Assembly (NCBI GenBank): GCA_019636385.1
Contig: JAHBXT010000001.1
Span: 930,001 to 994,000 of the forward strand
Length of the DNA: 64,000 nt
DNA from: Pirellulaceae bacterium
GTDB taxonomy: Bacteria; Planctomycetota; Planctomycetia; Pirellulales; Pirellulaceae
Direction: 5' to 3'
Below, one piece after another: positions 55,212 through 63,785 of the stretch. Numbering within the stretch: position 1 is the first letter of the stretch; every line of letters begins with the position of its first letter. A program made the position numbers and the translations under genes. The notes under the pieces were generated by a model. It was not told the DNA's origin. It was given only the letters and a program-made list of their open reading frames with translations, and made no database searches.

Positions 55212-56465
55212 ATGAAGCGATGTATTTGGAGCTTGATCGTATGCCTGTTAGCAACTCCAACGCTGCGAGCGGACTTCACACCGATCGCGGGCTGGGACCA
55301 ACAATTATTTCCGTCTTTCTTAATTGGCACGGCCGCCATTAAGTCAAACTTCAGTGAGGTGCCTGACAATCGATTGGGGGATCCCAATGGCCTGCTGGGC
55401 GTCGAGGTCGTCGCGACACAAGACAACTCGAAAATCGAGGTCACCGTTGAATTCGGACAGTATGCAGAGACGAGTCAATTCTCCGGCTGGCTACCCAAGC
55501 AAGGCGAAACATACACGGTCTTCCCTAAAGTAAAATATCGTTTCGAGGCACTTAGCCAATGTGCGCAGGCAACTCCGGCTACCGTGACATACCGCGTTAG
55601 ACTAGACGGTGGTCCCTTCGAAGAAAAATCAGCCACCGTCACAGTGCGCAGCATTCAAGACTGCCCCATCAAAGTCCAGGTAGATGATGAAGTCGTCGAT
55701 ACCAGCTTGGCGTTTGCGGTGTACGTCAATGAACAGCATCCGTTCATGGACAAGCTATTGCGCGAGGCCCTGGATATCGGTGTCGTAGACAGCTTCACCG
55801 GCTATCAAGCTCAATCTGCGAACGAGGTTTTGCGCCAGGTCTATGCGATCTGGGATCTGTTGGTTGCACGCGATGTTCGCTATAGCAGCATCACCACAAC
55901 AGCAGCCGATTCCGACCAAATCCTGAGCCAAAACGTGCGCTCGCTGGAAGACACGGTCAACAATCAACAGGCTAATTGCGTCGATGGTTCAGTGCTGTTG
56001 GTATCTCTGCTCCGCAAGATTGATATCGAATCGTTCCTAATTCTGGTTCCTGGACACTGCTATGCTGGATTCTTCCTAGATGCAGAACACACCCAAGCAC
56101 TGGCCATCGAGACGACGCTGATTGGAGTCGAGGCGGAAGAGCCGGATGAAGTAGATGCGCTGCTGGCTGAATCCGTAGATGCGTCGCAGCGGGACGAGTA
56201 TTCCTGGCCAAGTTTTGTCCAAGCAATTGAGCTCGGAACTCACAACTTTCTCAGTAGTCAAGAAAAGTTCCAGGATGAATCCGAGGCCGACTATCACATC
56301 ATCGACATCTCAGCCGCCCGCAAGCTAGGTGTATTACCCATTCCCTATCGTGGCAAAGAGAAATTCGTGCACTTCGATCATTCAGAAGACCTTTCAGAAG
56401 GCGATTCAGACGACGAGGAGGAGGAAGATGAGGAAGACGATGAAGATTATGAAGAGGGGGAATAA
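55212..56465 (+). CDS. Exported transglutaminase-like protein with acidic tail
   Basis: The 417-residue product has a signal peptide (MKRCIWSLIVCLLATPTLRA), a beta-rich N-terminal half and a papain-like core with C256 in NCVDGSVLLVSLL, H282 in PGHCYAGFF and E300 in AIETTLIG, the order and spacing of a transglutaminase-like catalytic triad (usual third residue Asp). The last 30 residues are almost all Asp and Glu. Such proteins can be proteases, transglutaminases or inactive binding folds; a role on the cell surface is inference. It is alone on its strand with the sulfatase gene 160 bases downstream. Confidence 0.7.
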   Translation: MKRCIWSLIVCLLATPTLRADFTPIAGWDQQLFPSFLIGTAAIKSNFSEVPDNRLGDPNGLLGVEVVATQDNSKIEVTVEFGQYAETSQFSGWLPKQGETYTVFPKVKYRFEALSQCAQATPATVTYRVRLDGGPFEEKSATVTVRSIQDCPIKVQVDDEVVDTSLAFAVYVNEQHPFMDKLLREALDIGVVDSFTGYQAQSANEVLRQVYAIWDLLVARDVRYSSITTTAADSDQILSQNVRSLEDTVNNQQANCVDGSVLLVSLLRKIDIESFLILVPGHCYAGFFLDAEHTQALAIETTLIGVEAEEPDEVDALLAESVDASQRDEYSWPSFVQAIELGTHNFLSSQEKFQDESEADYHIIDISAARKLGVLPIPYRGKEKFVHFDHSEDLSEGDSDDEEEEDEEDDEDYEEGE

Positions 56466-56523
56466 CAGCTGACTTCTCGCCGCGAATTTGATGGCCAGCG
56501 AACCTGCTACAATATATGCTCCG

Positions 56524-56559
56524 CCGCCAAACGCACGTCAACAAACGTGCGTTTGGCGG
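56524..56559. repeat. Perfect 15-bp hairpin between two plus-strand genes
   Basis: ccgccaaacgcacgt (56524-56538) and acgtgcgtttggcgg (56545-56559) pair completely around a caacaa loop. The stem is long and GC-rich, but no T-run follows on either strand, so it is not a standard intrinsic terminator; it could still end the upstream transcript, stabilise its 3' end, or bind a dimeric regulator. Confidence 0.7.
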
Positions 56560-56625
56560 ATTGGTCAACGCCAGTTACATACCTGGTGCGTGAATACACT
56601 TGGCAGGATCAGCGAGCTAACAAAC

Positions 56626-58284
56626 ATGTCGAGACCGCCTTCTAACCGCTCCGACTTTGAACTACATTTCTTTACTATCGCACTATTCTGCCTGCTTATC
56701 AATCTTTTGATTCCTGCGGTACTGGCCGACACACCGCTCGGCAACTCCAAGTCGTCTGTTCGCCCCAATATCGTCCTGATTTTGGCCGATGACTTGGGAT
56801 ATTCGGATCTTGGTTGTTATGGCGGCGAAATCGACACGCCCAATTTGGATCGACTGGCCGCCGGTGGCATACGATTCACTCAGTTTTATAACACGGCTCG
56901 CTGCTGGCCGACGCGCGGCGCGCTGCTGACGGGCTACTATGCGCAACAGATTCGCCGCGATGCCTTGCCTGATGGACTGGGGGGCGGTCGAGGCCAACGT
57001 CCGAAGTGGGCGCGGCTGCTGCCTGATTATCTGAAGCCTGCTGGATATCGCTGCTACCATAGCGGCAAGTGGCATATTGATGGTCCGGTGCTGGCCGGAG
57101 GGTTTGATCGTTCGCTGGACATGCGGAATCAAGGCAATTACTTTTCTGCGCGCGGAAATGTTGTCGACGACACTCCGCCAATGCCCGCTGACGATGAATC
57201 CGATTATTACGCCACGACGGCCACGGTCGATCATGCGCTAAACTGTCTAATAGATCATGCCGCCCAGCATGCCGAAAAACCTTTCTTTCACTACCTGGCT
57301 TTTATCGCTCCTCACTTTCCACTGCACGCCCGCCCGCCAGATATCGCACGCTACCAAGACCGTTATCGCAACGGGTGGGACGCCATGCGCAGCGCGCGCC
57401 ATCAGCGGCAACTGGACATGGGGCTGATCCGCACCCCATTATCACCGATGGAAATGGACGTTGGACCACCCTACCATTTTCCCAAAGCTTTGGAGGTACT
57501 GGGGCCTGGCGAAGTCAATCGACCTGTGCCTTGGCAGCAATTAGACGCAGTGCAGCAACAGTTTCAGGCCACGAAAATGGCTATTCACGCGGCCATGGTC
57601 GACTGTATGGATCGCGAGATTGGCCGCGTTATCCAGCAGCTTCAGACGATGGGAGCGCTCGACAATACGCTGCTGCTGTTTGCATCTGACAATGGTGCCA
57701 GCGCTGAGATCATGGTGCGTGATGGAGGCCACGACCCGGCAGCTCCGCCGGGCAGTGCCGCCAGCTATCTGTGCCTGGGGCCAGGATTTTCCAGCGCCTG
57801 CAACACGCCCTTTCGGCGACACAAAACCTGGGTCCACGAAGGCGGCATCAGCACTCCACTGATCGTGCATTGGCCCAAAGGCATCGCGGCCCGTGGCCAA
57901 CTGCGTACCTCGCCCAGCCATGTGATCGACGTTATGCCGACAGTGCTTGAGATCGCGGGAATCGACCAGCCGACTACCTGGAACGACCAACCGCTACCGC
58001 CCGCTCCTGGAAAAAGTTTAGTTAGGGCCTTCCAGGCCGATGTCGCTATCGACCGTGAATGTCTGTGGTGGTTACACGAAGGTAACCGCGCCGTGCGCGT
58101 CGGCGACTGGAAGCTAGTCGCCTCCGCCAGTGGACCTTGGGAACTGTATAATCTGCGCCATGATCGAGCCGAGCAGCACAATCTAGCTCAAACCATGCCC
58201 GACAAAGTCGCTGAGCTTTCAACCGTTTGGCAGCGCAACACCGATAGATTCAGCCAGCAAGCCCACGCCGACCAATCTCCGTAA
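56626..58284 (+). CDS. Sulfatase (exported, type I formylglycine)
   Basis: The 552-residue product has a hydrophobic signal segment (HFFTIALFCLLINLLIPAVLA), metal aspartates D55/D56 in LILADDLGYSDLG, and the sulfatase signature C93-W-P-T-R97 in ARCWPTRGALLTG, where the cysteine becomes formylglycine. Later motifs include HSGKWH and LLLFASDNGA. It removes sulfate esters, probably from marine polysaccharides; the target is not readable. The usual C-terminal region (LYNLRHDRAEQHNLA) is complete. A SUMF1-fold protein lies 25 kb away but seems to lack catalytic cysteines. Confidence 0.93.
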   Translation: MSRPPSNRSDFELHFFTIALFCLLINLLIPAVLADTPLGNSKSSVRPNIVLILADDLGYSDLGCYGGEIDTPNLDRLAAGGIRFTQFYNTARCWPTRGALLTGYYAQQIRRDALPDGLGGGRGQRPKWARLLPDYLKPAGYRCYHSGKWHIDGPVLAGGFDRSLDMRNQGNYFSARGNVVDDTPPMPADDESDYYATTATVDHALNCLIDHAAQHAEKPFFHYLAFIAPHFPLHARPPDIARYQDRYRNGWDAMRSARHQRQLDMGLIRTPLSPMEMDVGPPYHFPKALEVLGPGEVNRPVPWQQLDAVQQQFQATKMAIHAAMVDCMDREIGRVIQQLQTMGALDNTLLLFASDNGASAEIMVRDGGHDPAAPPGSAASYLCLGPGFSSACNTPFRRHKTWVHEGGISTPLIVHWPKGIAARGQLRTSPSHVIDVMPTVLEIAGIDQPTTWNDQPLPPAPGKSLVRAFQADVAIDRECLWWLHEGNRAVRVGDWKLVASASGPWELYNLRHDRAEQHNLAQTMPDKVAELSTVWQRNTDRFSQQAHADQSP

Positions 58285-58347
58285 CCCTGGGCTACCCAGC
58301 GGCGGGCCAAGTCAATGCTTTAGGGCATTCAAAAGGGCCAACGCAAA

Positions 58348-58536
58348 ATGTTGACGTACCGAGGAAAGCCCGTGGCTCGGATTGAGCCAGTGGTAACTGA
58401 TACCGCTAAGAAAGACGATCCGTTTGATCAACTCGCCTAGTTGGCGACCAAGTCCGGCAAGCCAATGACGAACCAAGAAATGGATGATGCGGTCTATTGC
58501 CAAGGTGATATTCGTCGAATCAAGCTGGGTTTGTAG
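58348..58536 (+). pseudogene. Phd/YefM-type antitoxin remnant with in-frame stop
   Basis: From ATG 58348, the frame reads MLTYRGKPVARIEPV, the mid-part of a Phd/YefM antitoxin fold (the family's YRGKPVARI motif), and continues with KSGKPMTNQEMDDA to a TAG at 58534-58536. A TAG at 58438-58440 (codon 31) interrupts it. The N-terminal DNA-binding part normally upstream is not readable. No toxin gene is adjacent. These proteins neutralise Doc/YoeB-type toxins; this copy should be dead unless the stop is read through. Confidence 0.6.
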
Positions 58537-58541
58537 CCCTA

Positions 58542-59240
58542 CTACTCTGACTCCAACAGCCCGCGGAAGATGGCGGCGACTTCGGCGAGGATGATGGCGG
58601 TGGCACCCCAGATTTGATCGCCGTCCAATTGATAGAGCCCGGCCTGCCAGCGCACCTGGCCACGACCAAACGTGCCGTAACGTACGGCGCTATCGGCTAG
58701 CAGCTCCGCGACCGGCAAGTGAATCACACGGGCCACTTCGCGCGGACAGGGGTGATAGTCAATGTTGCCGGTGTGCCACGCCACGTAAGGCTGCAGTCGA
58801 TAGTTGCTGTTGAATACCCACAGCGGTAGCAGCGGTCCTAGAATTCGGCCCGGAAATGGCGTCACACCCAGCTCTTCGCTAAACTCGCGGATGGCCGCCT
58901 GCTGATACGTCTCGTTGGCTTCCAGCCGTCCACCGGGCAGCGAGATTTGACCTGGATGATCCGCCAAATAGTCGGGCCGCACTGTCAGCGGTATCGAACA
59001 TCGGCTCCAGTGCGCATGCGGCTCCGGCTGATGAATGAAGATCATCACTGCCGCCGGCCGCGCGGACGGACTGGGCGGCGCAAAGTGGCGTCCATAGCTC
59101 ATTTGTGGACAGTAGCGCATGCGCGCCTGCTGGCGCTGGTGGCGCCACAACTGTCCGCGCAGCACGCGCTCGACCGGCTGACTGACCGGGTCAATCTCAC
59201 CGGTGTAGCCCGAGTCTTCGGTCTGGGTAACGGGAATCAT
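58542..59240 (-). CDS. Nudix hydrolase, CoA pyrophosphatase-like
   Basis: The 232-residue product has a Nudix box at about 103-126 (GGRLEANETYQQAAIREFSEEL) preceded by HPGQISLPGG, the pre-box motif of CoA-diphosphatases of the NudL/CoAse group. These cut CoA into phosphopantetheine and 3',5'-ADP and need Mg2+ or Mn2+. An N-terminal region of about 60 residues precedes the fold. The substrate assignment rests only on the pre-box motif. It converges with the Phd remnant on the other strand. Confidence 0.85.
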   Translation of the reverse strand: MIPVTQTEDSGYTGEIDPVSQPVERVLRGQLWRHQRQQARMRYCPQMSYGRHFAPPSPSARPAAVMIFIHQPEPHAHWSRCSIPLTVRPDYLADHPGQISLPGGRLEANETYQQAAIREFSEELGVTPFPGRILGPLLPLWVFNSNYRLQPYVAWHTGNIDYHPCPREVARVIHLPVAELLADSAVRYGTFGRGQVRWQAGLYQLDGDQIWGATAIILAEVAAIFRGLLESE

Positions 59241-59280
59241 GATCTTTGGCGACGCTAACTGCTGGACTGACAGAACTCAC

Positions 59281-60528
59281 TTAAGGATCGCGGCGCAGGT
59301 CGTCGACCGGCGGCGCGTAGACGCTGGCGTACCAAGCCTTCCAACCAGACTTGTCAAATCCCAGTTGTCCTTGACCGGTAATTTGGGCCAACGCACTGTG
59401 AACCCGGTCGTTGTTCAGCTCCACCGTCCGCTTCTTCGGTCCCCCCATACTCAAACCGCCTGCCGTGGGCGAGTAGTTCGTATTGCCGGCTGTTTGGAAT
59501 TCATGCTTAGTGGACAGCGCTTCGATCAACGGCAGAATCGCCTCCTGAGCATTCAACTGACCCAGCGCAAAACCCGCGCGATTGACCAATTCGTTGTTGG
59601 CATGGCGCAGATAGGACACGAGCACTGGCATGGCCGACTGCCATGCTCCACGCCCCAAAGCATCCAGTGCTGCATTGCGCACGGCAGGCAGCGCGTCGTT
59701 AACACAAACCTGTGCCAAGGTGACGGCTGCCGATGGGCTATCGAATTTGTTCAATACTCCGATGTACGTTTGCTTCAGCAGAGCGGTCGCCGGTGGTTGC
59801 CCAGACTTCTGCTTGTCCAGTAGTAGCTGCGAAACATACTCGATGGCCAGTGGATTATCGACTTGACTCAGATACGCCAGCGCCTGCTGCGCTTTCTCAC
59901 CGCTGCCGGTGGCCGCATCATGATGCCAGCGGGTAATCTCTTTCTGAAGCTGTGCTCGCCGCTTGGCCTCATCCTGCACAGCTTCATCCATAGGAATGTA
60001 TTCGGGAAACTTCCACTTGCCCTCATGAAACACCTTGCCACGATTGGACATCACGTCATCGCGTTTGACCCAGCGTCCAGAGTCGCTGCTGCGAGTATGC
60101 TTGACGGCAGCTCGGGCCTCTTTGTGCTCTGGGTTCAAGTCGATCGTGCGCAGGTAGTGGGCTCGCGCCAGATCATGCAGCCCCTGTTGGCTACACCACT
60201 GAGCCGCCCGATAGTGCGCGTCGGCCGTATCCGGCAACTTGACGATCTTTTGTTGATACTCCGCCTCGCGTTCATCGACCCCAACATGACCGTTGCGATT
60301 CATGTCGGACTGTTGGATGCGAACAATGACCCCCGGTTCTATTTCAACTGTCCAGCGAGTCTGCTGACGTTCGTCCAACTCCACCGTATCGGCTTTGACA
60401 ACGCTCCCACTGAACAAACGGCCATCCTTGAGCTGGAAGCGGTCGGCCCAGCACACTGCAGCGCTCAGCCACTGCGCGAGAATCGTCACTCCCGCAGCCA
60501 AAGGCATCAACATCGTCCTTCGATTCAT
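59281..60528 (-). CDS. Exported protein with TPR and HEAT-like repeats
   Basis: The 415-residue product has an N-terminal signal segment (MLMPLAAGVTILAQWLSAAVCWA), a small beta-rich part (DGRLFSGSVVKAD), one TPR-like pair (AAQWCSQQGLHDLARAHYLR) and a C-terminal run of HEAT-like helices (PAVRNAALDALGRGAWQ; ELVNRAGFALGQLNAQEA). A late segment (TVELNNDRVHSALAQITGQ) resembles planctomycete proteins that bind glycans or serve as scaffolds. Function unknown. ATG at 60526-60528 has AGGA upstream and begins the leader; the frame extends to 60612. It is alone on its strand. Confidence 0.78.
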   Translation of the reverse strand: MNRRTMLMPLAAGVTILAQWLSAAVCWADRFQLKDGRLFSGSVVKADTVELDERQQTRWTVEIEPGVIVRIQQSDMNRNGHVGVDEREAEYQQKIVKLPDTADAHYRAAQWCSQQGLHDLARAHYLRTIDLNPEHKEARAAVKHTRSSDSGRWVKRDDVMSNRGKVFHEGKWKFPEYIPMDEAVQDEAKRRAQLQKEITRWHHDAATGSGEKAQQALAYLSQVDNPLAIEYVSQLLLDKQKSGQPPATALLKQTYIGVLNKFDSPSAAVTLAQVCVNDALPAVRNAALDALGRGAWQSAMPVLVSYLRHANNELVNRAGFALGQLNAQEAILPLIEALSTKHEFQTAGNTNYSPTAGGLSMGGPKKRTVELNNDRVHSALAQITGQGQLGFDKSGWKAWYASVYAPPVDDLRRDP

Positions 60529-60908
60529 TGACAGCATCCTGAATTCCAACAACAAGCAAAGCTTATACGTTCTTAGGTAGGCTTTCTCATGTAGGTGGTG
60601 TGGAATCGGCAAACATAGGCGCCACGGTTCGCTGGGCCGGTGTTGTGGCCGTTATCGCTAGATTCGACGCACAATATGTACTGCCGATGCAACGCACCAT
60701 TTTGATACTTGCCGACGTCTCAGGCTCATTATATCCGCCCTCCAGCCCAATCGGACATGTCGCTTTCTGCAATTCAGAGCAGCACGGAGCCATGACGAGT
60801 GGAAGATTCGCGCGGATTGAGCTAACCGATTGGCAGGAAAACCCAGCAACCACATCCATCGGGACTTCTCTCCGCCCAGCCCGCAAGATAAAATCTGGGG
60901 CTCAACAC
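60529..60908. other. Intergenic region before tRNA-Arg, no gene seen
   Basis: Apart from upstream promoter space for the HEAT/TPR gene (minus) and for the tRNA (plus), nothing is supported. Frames on both strands here overlap and lack ribosome sites or family likeness. Confidence 0.4.
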
Positions 60909-60982
60909 GCGTCCGTGGCGCAATCGGATAGCGCATCGGTCTTCGGAACCGAGGGTTGCAGGTTCGAATCCTGCCGGGCGTG
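60909..60982 (+). tRNA. tRNA-Arg (anticodon TCG)
   Basis: A 74-base cloverleaf: acceptor GCGTCCG pairs with CGGGCGT (with two G-U pairs), discriminator G, D arm with GGCGCAATCGGATAGCGC, anticodon stem TCGGT/ACCGA with loop CTTCGGA (anticodon TCG, reading CGA), and T arm GCAGG-TTCGAAT-CCTGC. CCA is not encoded. The next gene is a tyrosine integrase, and tRNA-Arg genes are classical attachment sites, so the 3' half of this tRNA is probably attB/attL. Confidence 0.95.
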
Positions 60983-61009
60983 CTGGACTTACGACGATTT
61001 GGAATCGCG

Positions 61010-61033
61010 TGTCAGAGATTGTTGTCAGAGATT
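61010..61033 (+). repeat. Short direct repeat beside tRNA-Arg
   Basis: tgtcagagatt occurs at 61010-61020 and again at 61023-61033, two bases apart. It sits between the tRNA and the integrase and may be part of the integrase binding region or a slippage scar. Confidence 0.6.
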
Positions 61034-61064
61034 AAAGGGGTAAAGCTTTGAGGTTTACCCCTTT
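61034..61064. terminator. Bidirectional terminator-like hairpin between tRNA-Arg and integrase
   Basis: aaaggggtaaa (61034-61044) pairs perfectly with tttacccctttt-like sequence (61054-61064) around a nine-base loop; the T-run lies at the end of the stem on the plus strand, with an A-run on the opposite side, so it could stop transcription from either direction. It would end the tRNA transcript and shield the element. Confidence 0.6.
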
Positions 61065-61112
61065 TAGTGGGTCGTTCGGTCCGCTCCGGTTTTTCGTTCC
61101 GGAGACCCACAA

Positions 61113-62316
61113 ATGTTGTATCACATCCCCAAGCCGTTCTATCGGCCAGCTCGTAAGACTTGGTACGTCCAGCTCCACGGTAGGCAGATTAGCCTAGGTA
61201 AGGACAGGGACGCTGCCTTCAAGCGTTACCACGAGATCATGGCGGCTGGCCTTCAGCCCGAGGATCTTGACGCCACAATCGCAAGTCACGCCAGTAGCCC
61301 CAAAGTGGCCGATCTATTTGATCGGTATCTGGATTGGCTGAAGAGCAACCGTACCCCCGAAACCTTTGAGTGGTATCGCCATCGCCTTCAGCGGTTTGTG
61401 GACTTCTATCCTGAACTGACTCTGGCTGAGCTAAAGCCATTCCACGTTCAGCAGTGGGTGGACTCGATTGAGGGTCTGGCCACTACAACCAAACGAAATT
61501 ACTTCCGCTCTGTGAAGCGATCGATTCACTGGGCGAGAACCATGGGGCACATCGATCATAACCCGATCGAGTACCTATCAGCCCCCTCCGGTGAAGCTAA
61601 GGACGTGTACATCCCAGAGGCAGAGTTCGAGTTGCTACTGAAGCACACTCGGGACGAGCAGCTTAAGAAGCTGATGCTTGTGACCTACGAGATTGGTTGT
61701 CGGCCTCAGGAGTCACTGAGGCTAGAGATCAGGCATGTTGACCTGGAAAACAGACGCTGGGTCTTTCCTCGTCAGGAGGCGAAGGGGAAGAAGGCTCCCC
61801 GAGTGATCTATCTCACTGACCGAGCGTTCGAGATTACTCGTGAGCTCATTGCCGGACGAACGACGGGCCATGTCTTTCTGGATTCCAAGAACAGACCATG
61901 GACGCCCGCGAAGACCAATTCGATCCTCAAGCGTGTCCGTGCTGCCATGGGTAAGGAGGTCATCAAGGCGAAGGGGATTGTCATTAGTGAGGAAGAGATC
62001 AATCAGATGGCAGCCACCATCAATCCTACTCGGATGGCCAAGGGGCAAACGAGTGAAGCGTACCAAAGCCGAACTGAGGACCCAGGCCAGAGCCAAACTC
62101 ATTCGGCAAAAGTGCAAGGAACTGGTTCCCAGCTACTCGCTGTATGCTCTTCGCCACACCTGGGCAACCAACGCCCTGAAGTCGGGGCTGGACGCTCTGA
62201 CCGTCGCGATTCTGATGGGCCACCAAGACCCTTCGATGCTCGCCAAGGTCTACCAGCATCTAAGCCACAGTCCCCAGCACATGCTGGCCCAGGCGAAGAG
62301 GGCGGTTGGGGAGTAG
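61113..62316 (+). pseudogene. Tyrosine recombinase (phage-type integrase), frameshifted
   Basis: The frame from ATG 61113 holds an N-terminal SAM-like DNA-binding part (about residues 64-160) and the first half of the catalytic domain, including the first catalytic arginine R197 in IGCRPQESLRL and the KGKKAPR beta-hairpin lysine region. After about codon 310 homology jumps to another frame that encodes YALRHTWATNAL (H and R, codons at 62152-62157) and KVYQHLS with the nucleophile tyrosine (62251-62253), ending at 62316. Deleting one G of the GGGG run at 62042-62045 restores one 400-residue enzyme. Either the gene is dead or this is a sequencing or assembly error. It lies directly after tRNA-Arg. 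Confidence 0.85.
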
Positions 62317-62647
62317 GTGGCGTTGGATTAGTCAGACGAAGTTGCGTGGGGCATTTCGATGGCTTGCCCTACGCTGTCATTTTCTGGCAGACCAAATAAT
62401 TGCCACGAAGTGAACTGTACACCAATAATTTCACTTCATCCAATCGGCATAGAGCCCCGCCATCCTGGTGGGAAATCCTCTCCTGCGACGGGCCTTCAAC
62501 CTTTGAGACCCAAGTTAGTTTTTGAAAATTGCTCGCCGCCGGGTTGGCGCTCCTGCCCAACCGTTGTAAAATTCGATCTGATTTTGCACTGTTCTGTAAA
62601 ACAGGTTTTACGAATTGACCAGTCACTTCCAGCCCAATTTAAACAAC
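62317..62647. other. Intergenic region between integrase and XRE-ImmA gene
   Basis: It holds the palindrome at 62596-62611 and probable promoter space for the regulator gene. An AT-rich tract (ttgtaaaattcgatctgattttgcac) precedes the palindrome. No gene seen. Confidence 0.4.
62596..62611. promoter_or_regulatory. Palindromic operator candidate (GTAAAACAGGTTTTAC)
   Basis: GTAAAAC-AG-GTTTTAC is a 7-bp inverted repeat with a 2-bp centre, 36 bases before the ATG of an XRE-type regulator. Autoregulated phage-type repressors bind such operators. A less regular copy (gtaaaattcgatctgattttgc) lies 34 bases upstream, which would allow cooperative binding. Function is inference. Confidence 0.5.
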
Positions 62648-63748
62648 ATGAGCTTGCAAGGAAGCTTGGGTAACAAGCTACGCGTAGCAAGATCGTTAGC
62701 AGGTCTGTCGACTCGTTCCGTCGCCAGCCGGCTTGAAACGAGGTTTCGAGTATCACATGCAACGGTTGCGAATTACGAAAAGGGTTGTTCAGTTCCTCCC
62801 TTCGATGTTCTCGCTGCATTAGCAGTGATTTATGATCGTCCGATTAACTGGTTTCTTGAATCGTCAAAGAATCTTAGCGGAATCCGTTACCGAAACCTCA
62901 AGTCAAGAACCAAGTCATCTGATCTTTTAAAGTTTGAGGCTGAAGTACAACGCTGGATCGATGCATACGTTGCAATAGAATCAAGACTCAAGCAGCCATT
63001 GAGAGCGACCGTTGATTTTCCCAAAAATTGCAAAAAGAAAGATCTTGCGACTCTTGCTTTAGATGTCCGTCGACAATTGAAATTTGGTGAGGACGAACCG
63101 ATTGGAAGCGTAATCGGAGTATTGGAGGCTTTTGGCATCCGGGTTATCGAGGTCGAGTCTTCTGTTCGAATTGATGGGCTAGCAGCGAAGTATGGAGATG
63201 AATTCGTGGTTGCATTGAATCCTGCCGTCTCCCATGAGAGACTCCGACTAAATGCGGCACACGAATTGGCGCATGTTATCCTTGGCGATTGCGAGCAGCA
63301 GACAGACGATTGCAAAGAGCAGCAGGCATTCGAATTTGCCTCGATTTTTCTAATACCTAATCGACAACTGAAGAAGGCATTTGAAGGATTGTCTATGGTT
63401 CGGTTAGTACAATTTAAGGAACGGTTCGGGATTTCTCTAGCAGCGATGGTTTATCGCGCTGAAAAGCTTCAATTCATCAAAAAGTCTGTGGCTAAACAGT
63501 TATGGATTGAGTTTTCCCGTCGTGGCTGGCGAAAAAAAGAGCCGGGGCGTGTCCAAGAAGATCGAGCAACTCGTCTTGAGCAAATGATAGAAATGCTTTT
63601 AGCTAGTCGTTTGATGTCACTAAAGGAAATTGCTGACTTATGTAGTACTCGAAACGCTGAGATTCATAGTCGACTACAACGAGCTTTGGGTTTGAATGAG
63701 TCATCTGAAGGATCGGATGACATTGTGCTTTCATTTCCGAAAACGTAA
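62648..63748 (+). CDS. XRE-family HTH regulator fused to ImmA/IrrE metallopeptidase
   Basis: The 366-residue product has a Cro/C1-type helix-turn-helix (about residues 8-65; LGNKLRVARSLAGLS, VSHATVANYEKG) and, after a linker, a DUF955/ImmA-IrrE domain with the zinc motif H205-E-L-A-H209 in NAAHELAHVILGD. Such fusions cut phage or ICE repressors or link sensing to antitoxin control (ImmA of ICEBs1, IrrE/DdrO of Deinococcus). ATG 62648 begins the HTH; a TTG at 62615 would add 11 residues. Codon use is AT-richer than in the flanking chromosome. It is followed 37 bases later by an unknown gene, probably co-transcribed. Confidence 0.88.
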   Translation: MSLQGSLGNKLRVARSLAGLSTRSVASRLETRFRVSHATVANYEKGCSVPPFDVLAALAVIYDRPINWFLESSKNLSGIRYRNLKSRTKSSDLLKFEAEVQRWIDAYVAIESRLKQPLRATVDFPKNCKKKDLATLALDVRRQLKFGEDEPIGSVIGVLEAFGIRVIEVESSVRIDGLAAKYGDEFVVALNPAVSHERLRLNAAHELAHVILGDCEQQTDDCKEQQAFEFASIFLIPNRQLKKAFEGLSMVRLVQFKERFGISLAAMVYRAEKLQFIKKSVAKQLWIEFSRRGWRKKEPGRVQEDRATRLEQMIEMLLASRLMSLKEIADLCSTRNAEIHSRLQRALGLNESSEGSDDIVLSFPKT

Positions 63749-63785
63749 GGAATCGTGCACGGAAGTCTGTATTTAGGATAATGTT

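Noticed and set aside
62036..62050. Programmed frameshift in the integrase
   Set aside because: The slip site is a simple GGGG run with no slippery heptamer, and no stimulatory stem or Shine-Dalgarno-like element was recognised, so mutation or sequencing error is simpler.
61840..62316. Separate small integrase gene in the second frame
   Set aside because: The frame has no start of its own at the homologous point and holds only the C-terminal half of the catalytic domain; it is the continuation of the frameshifted integrase.
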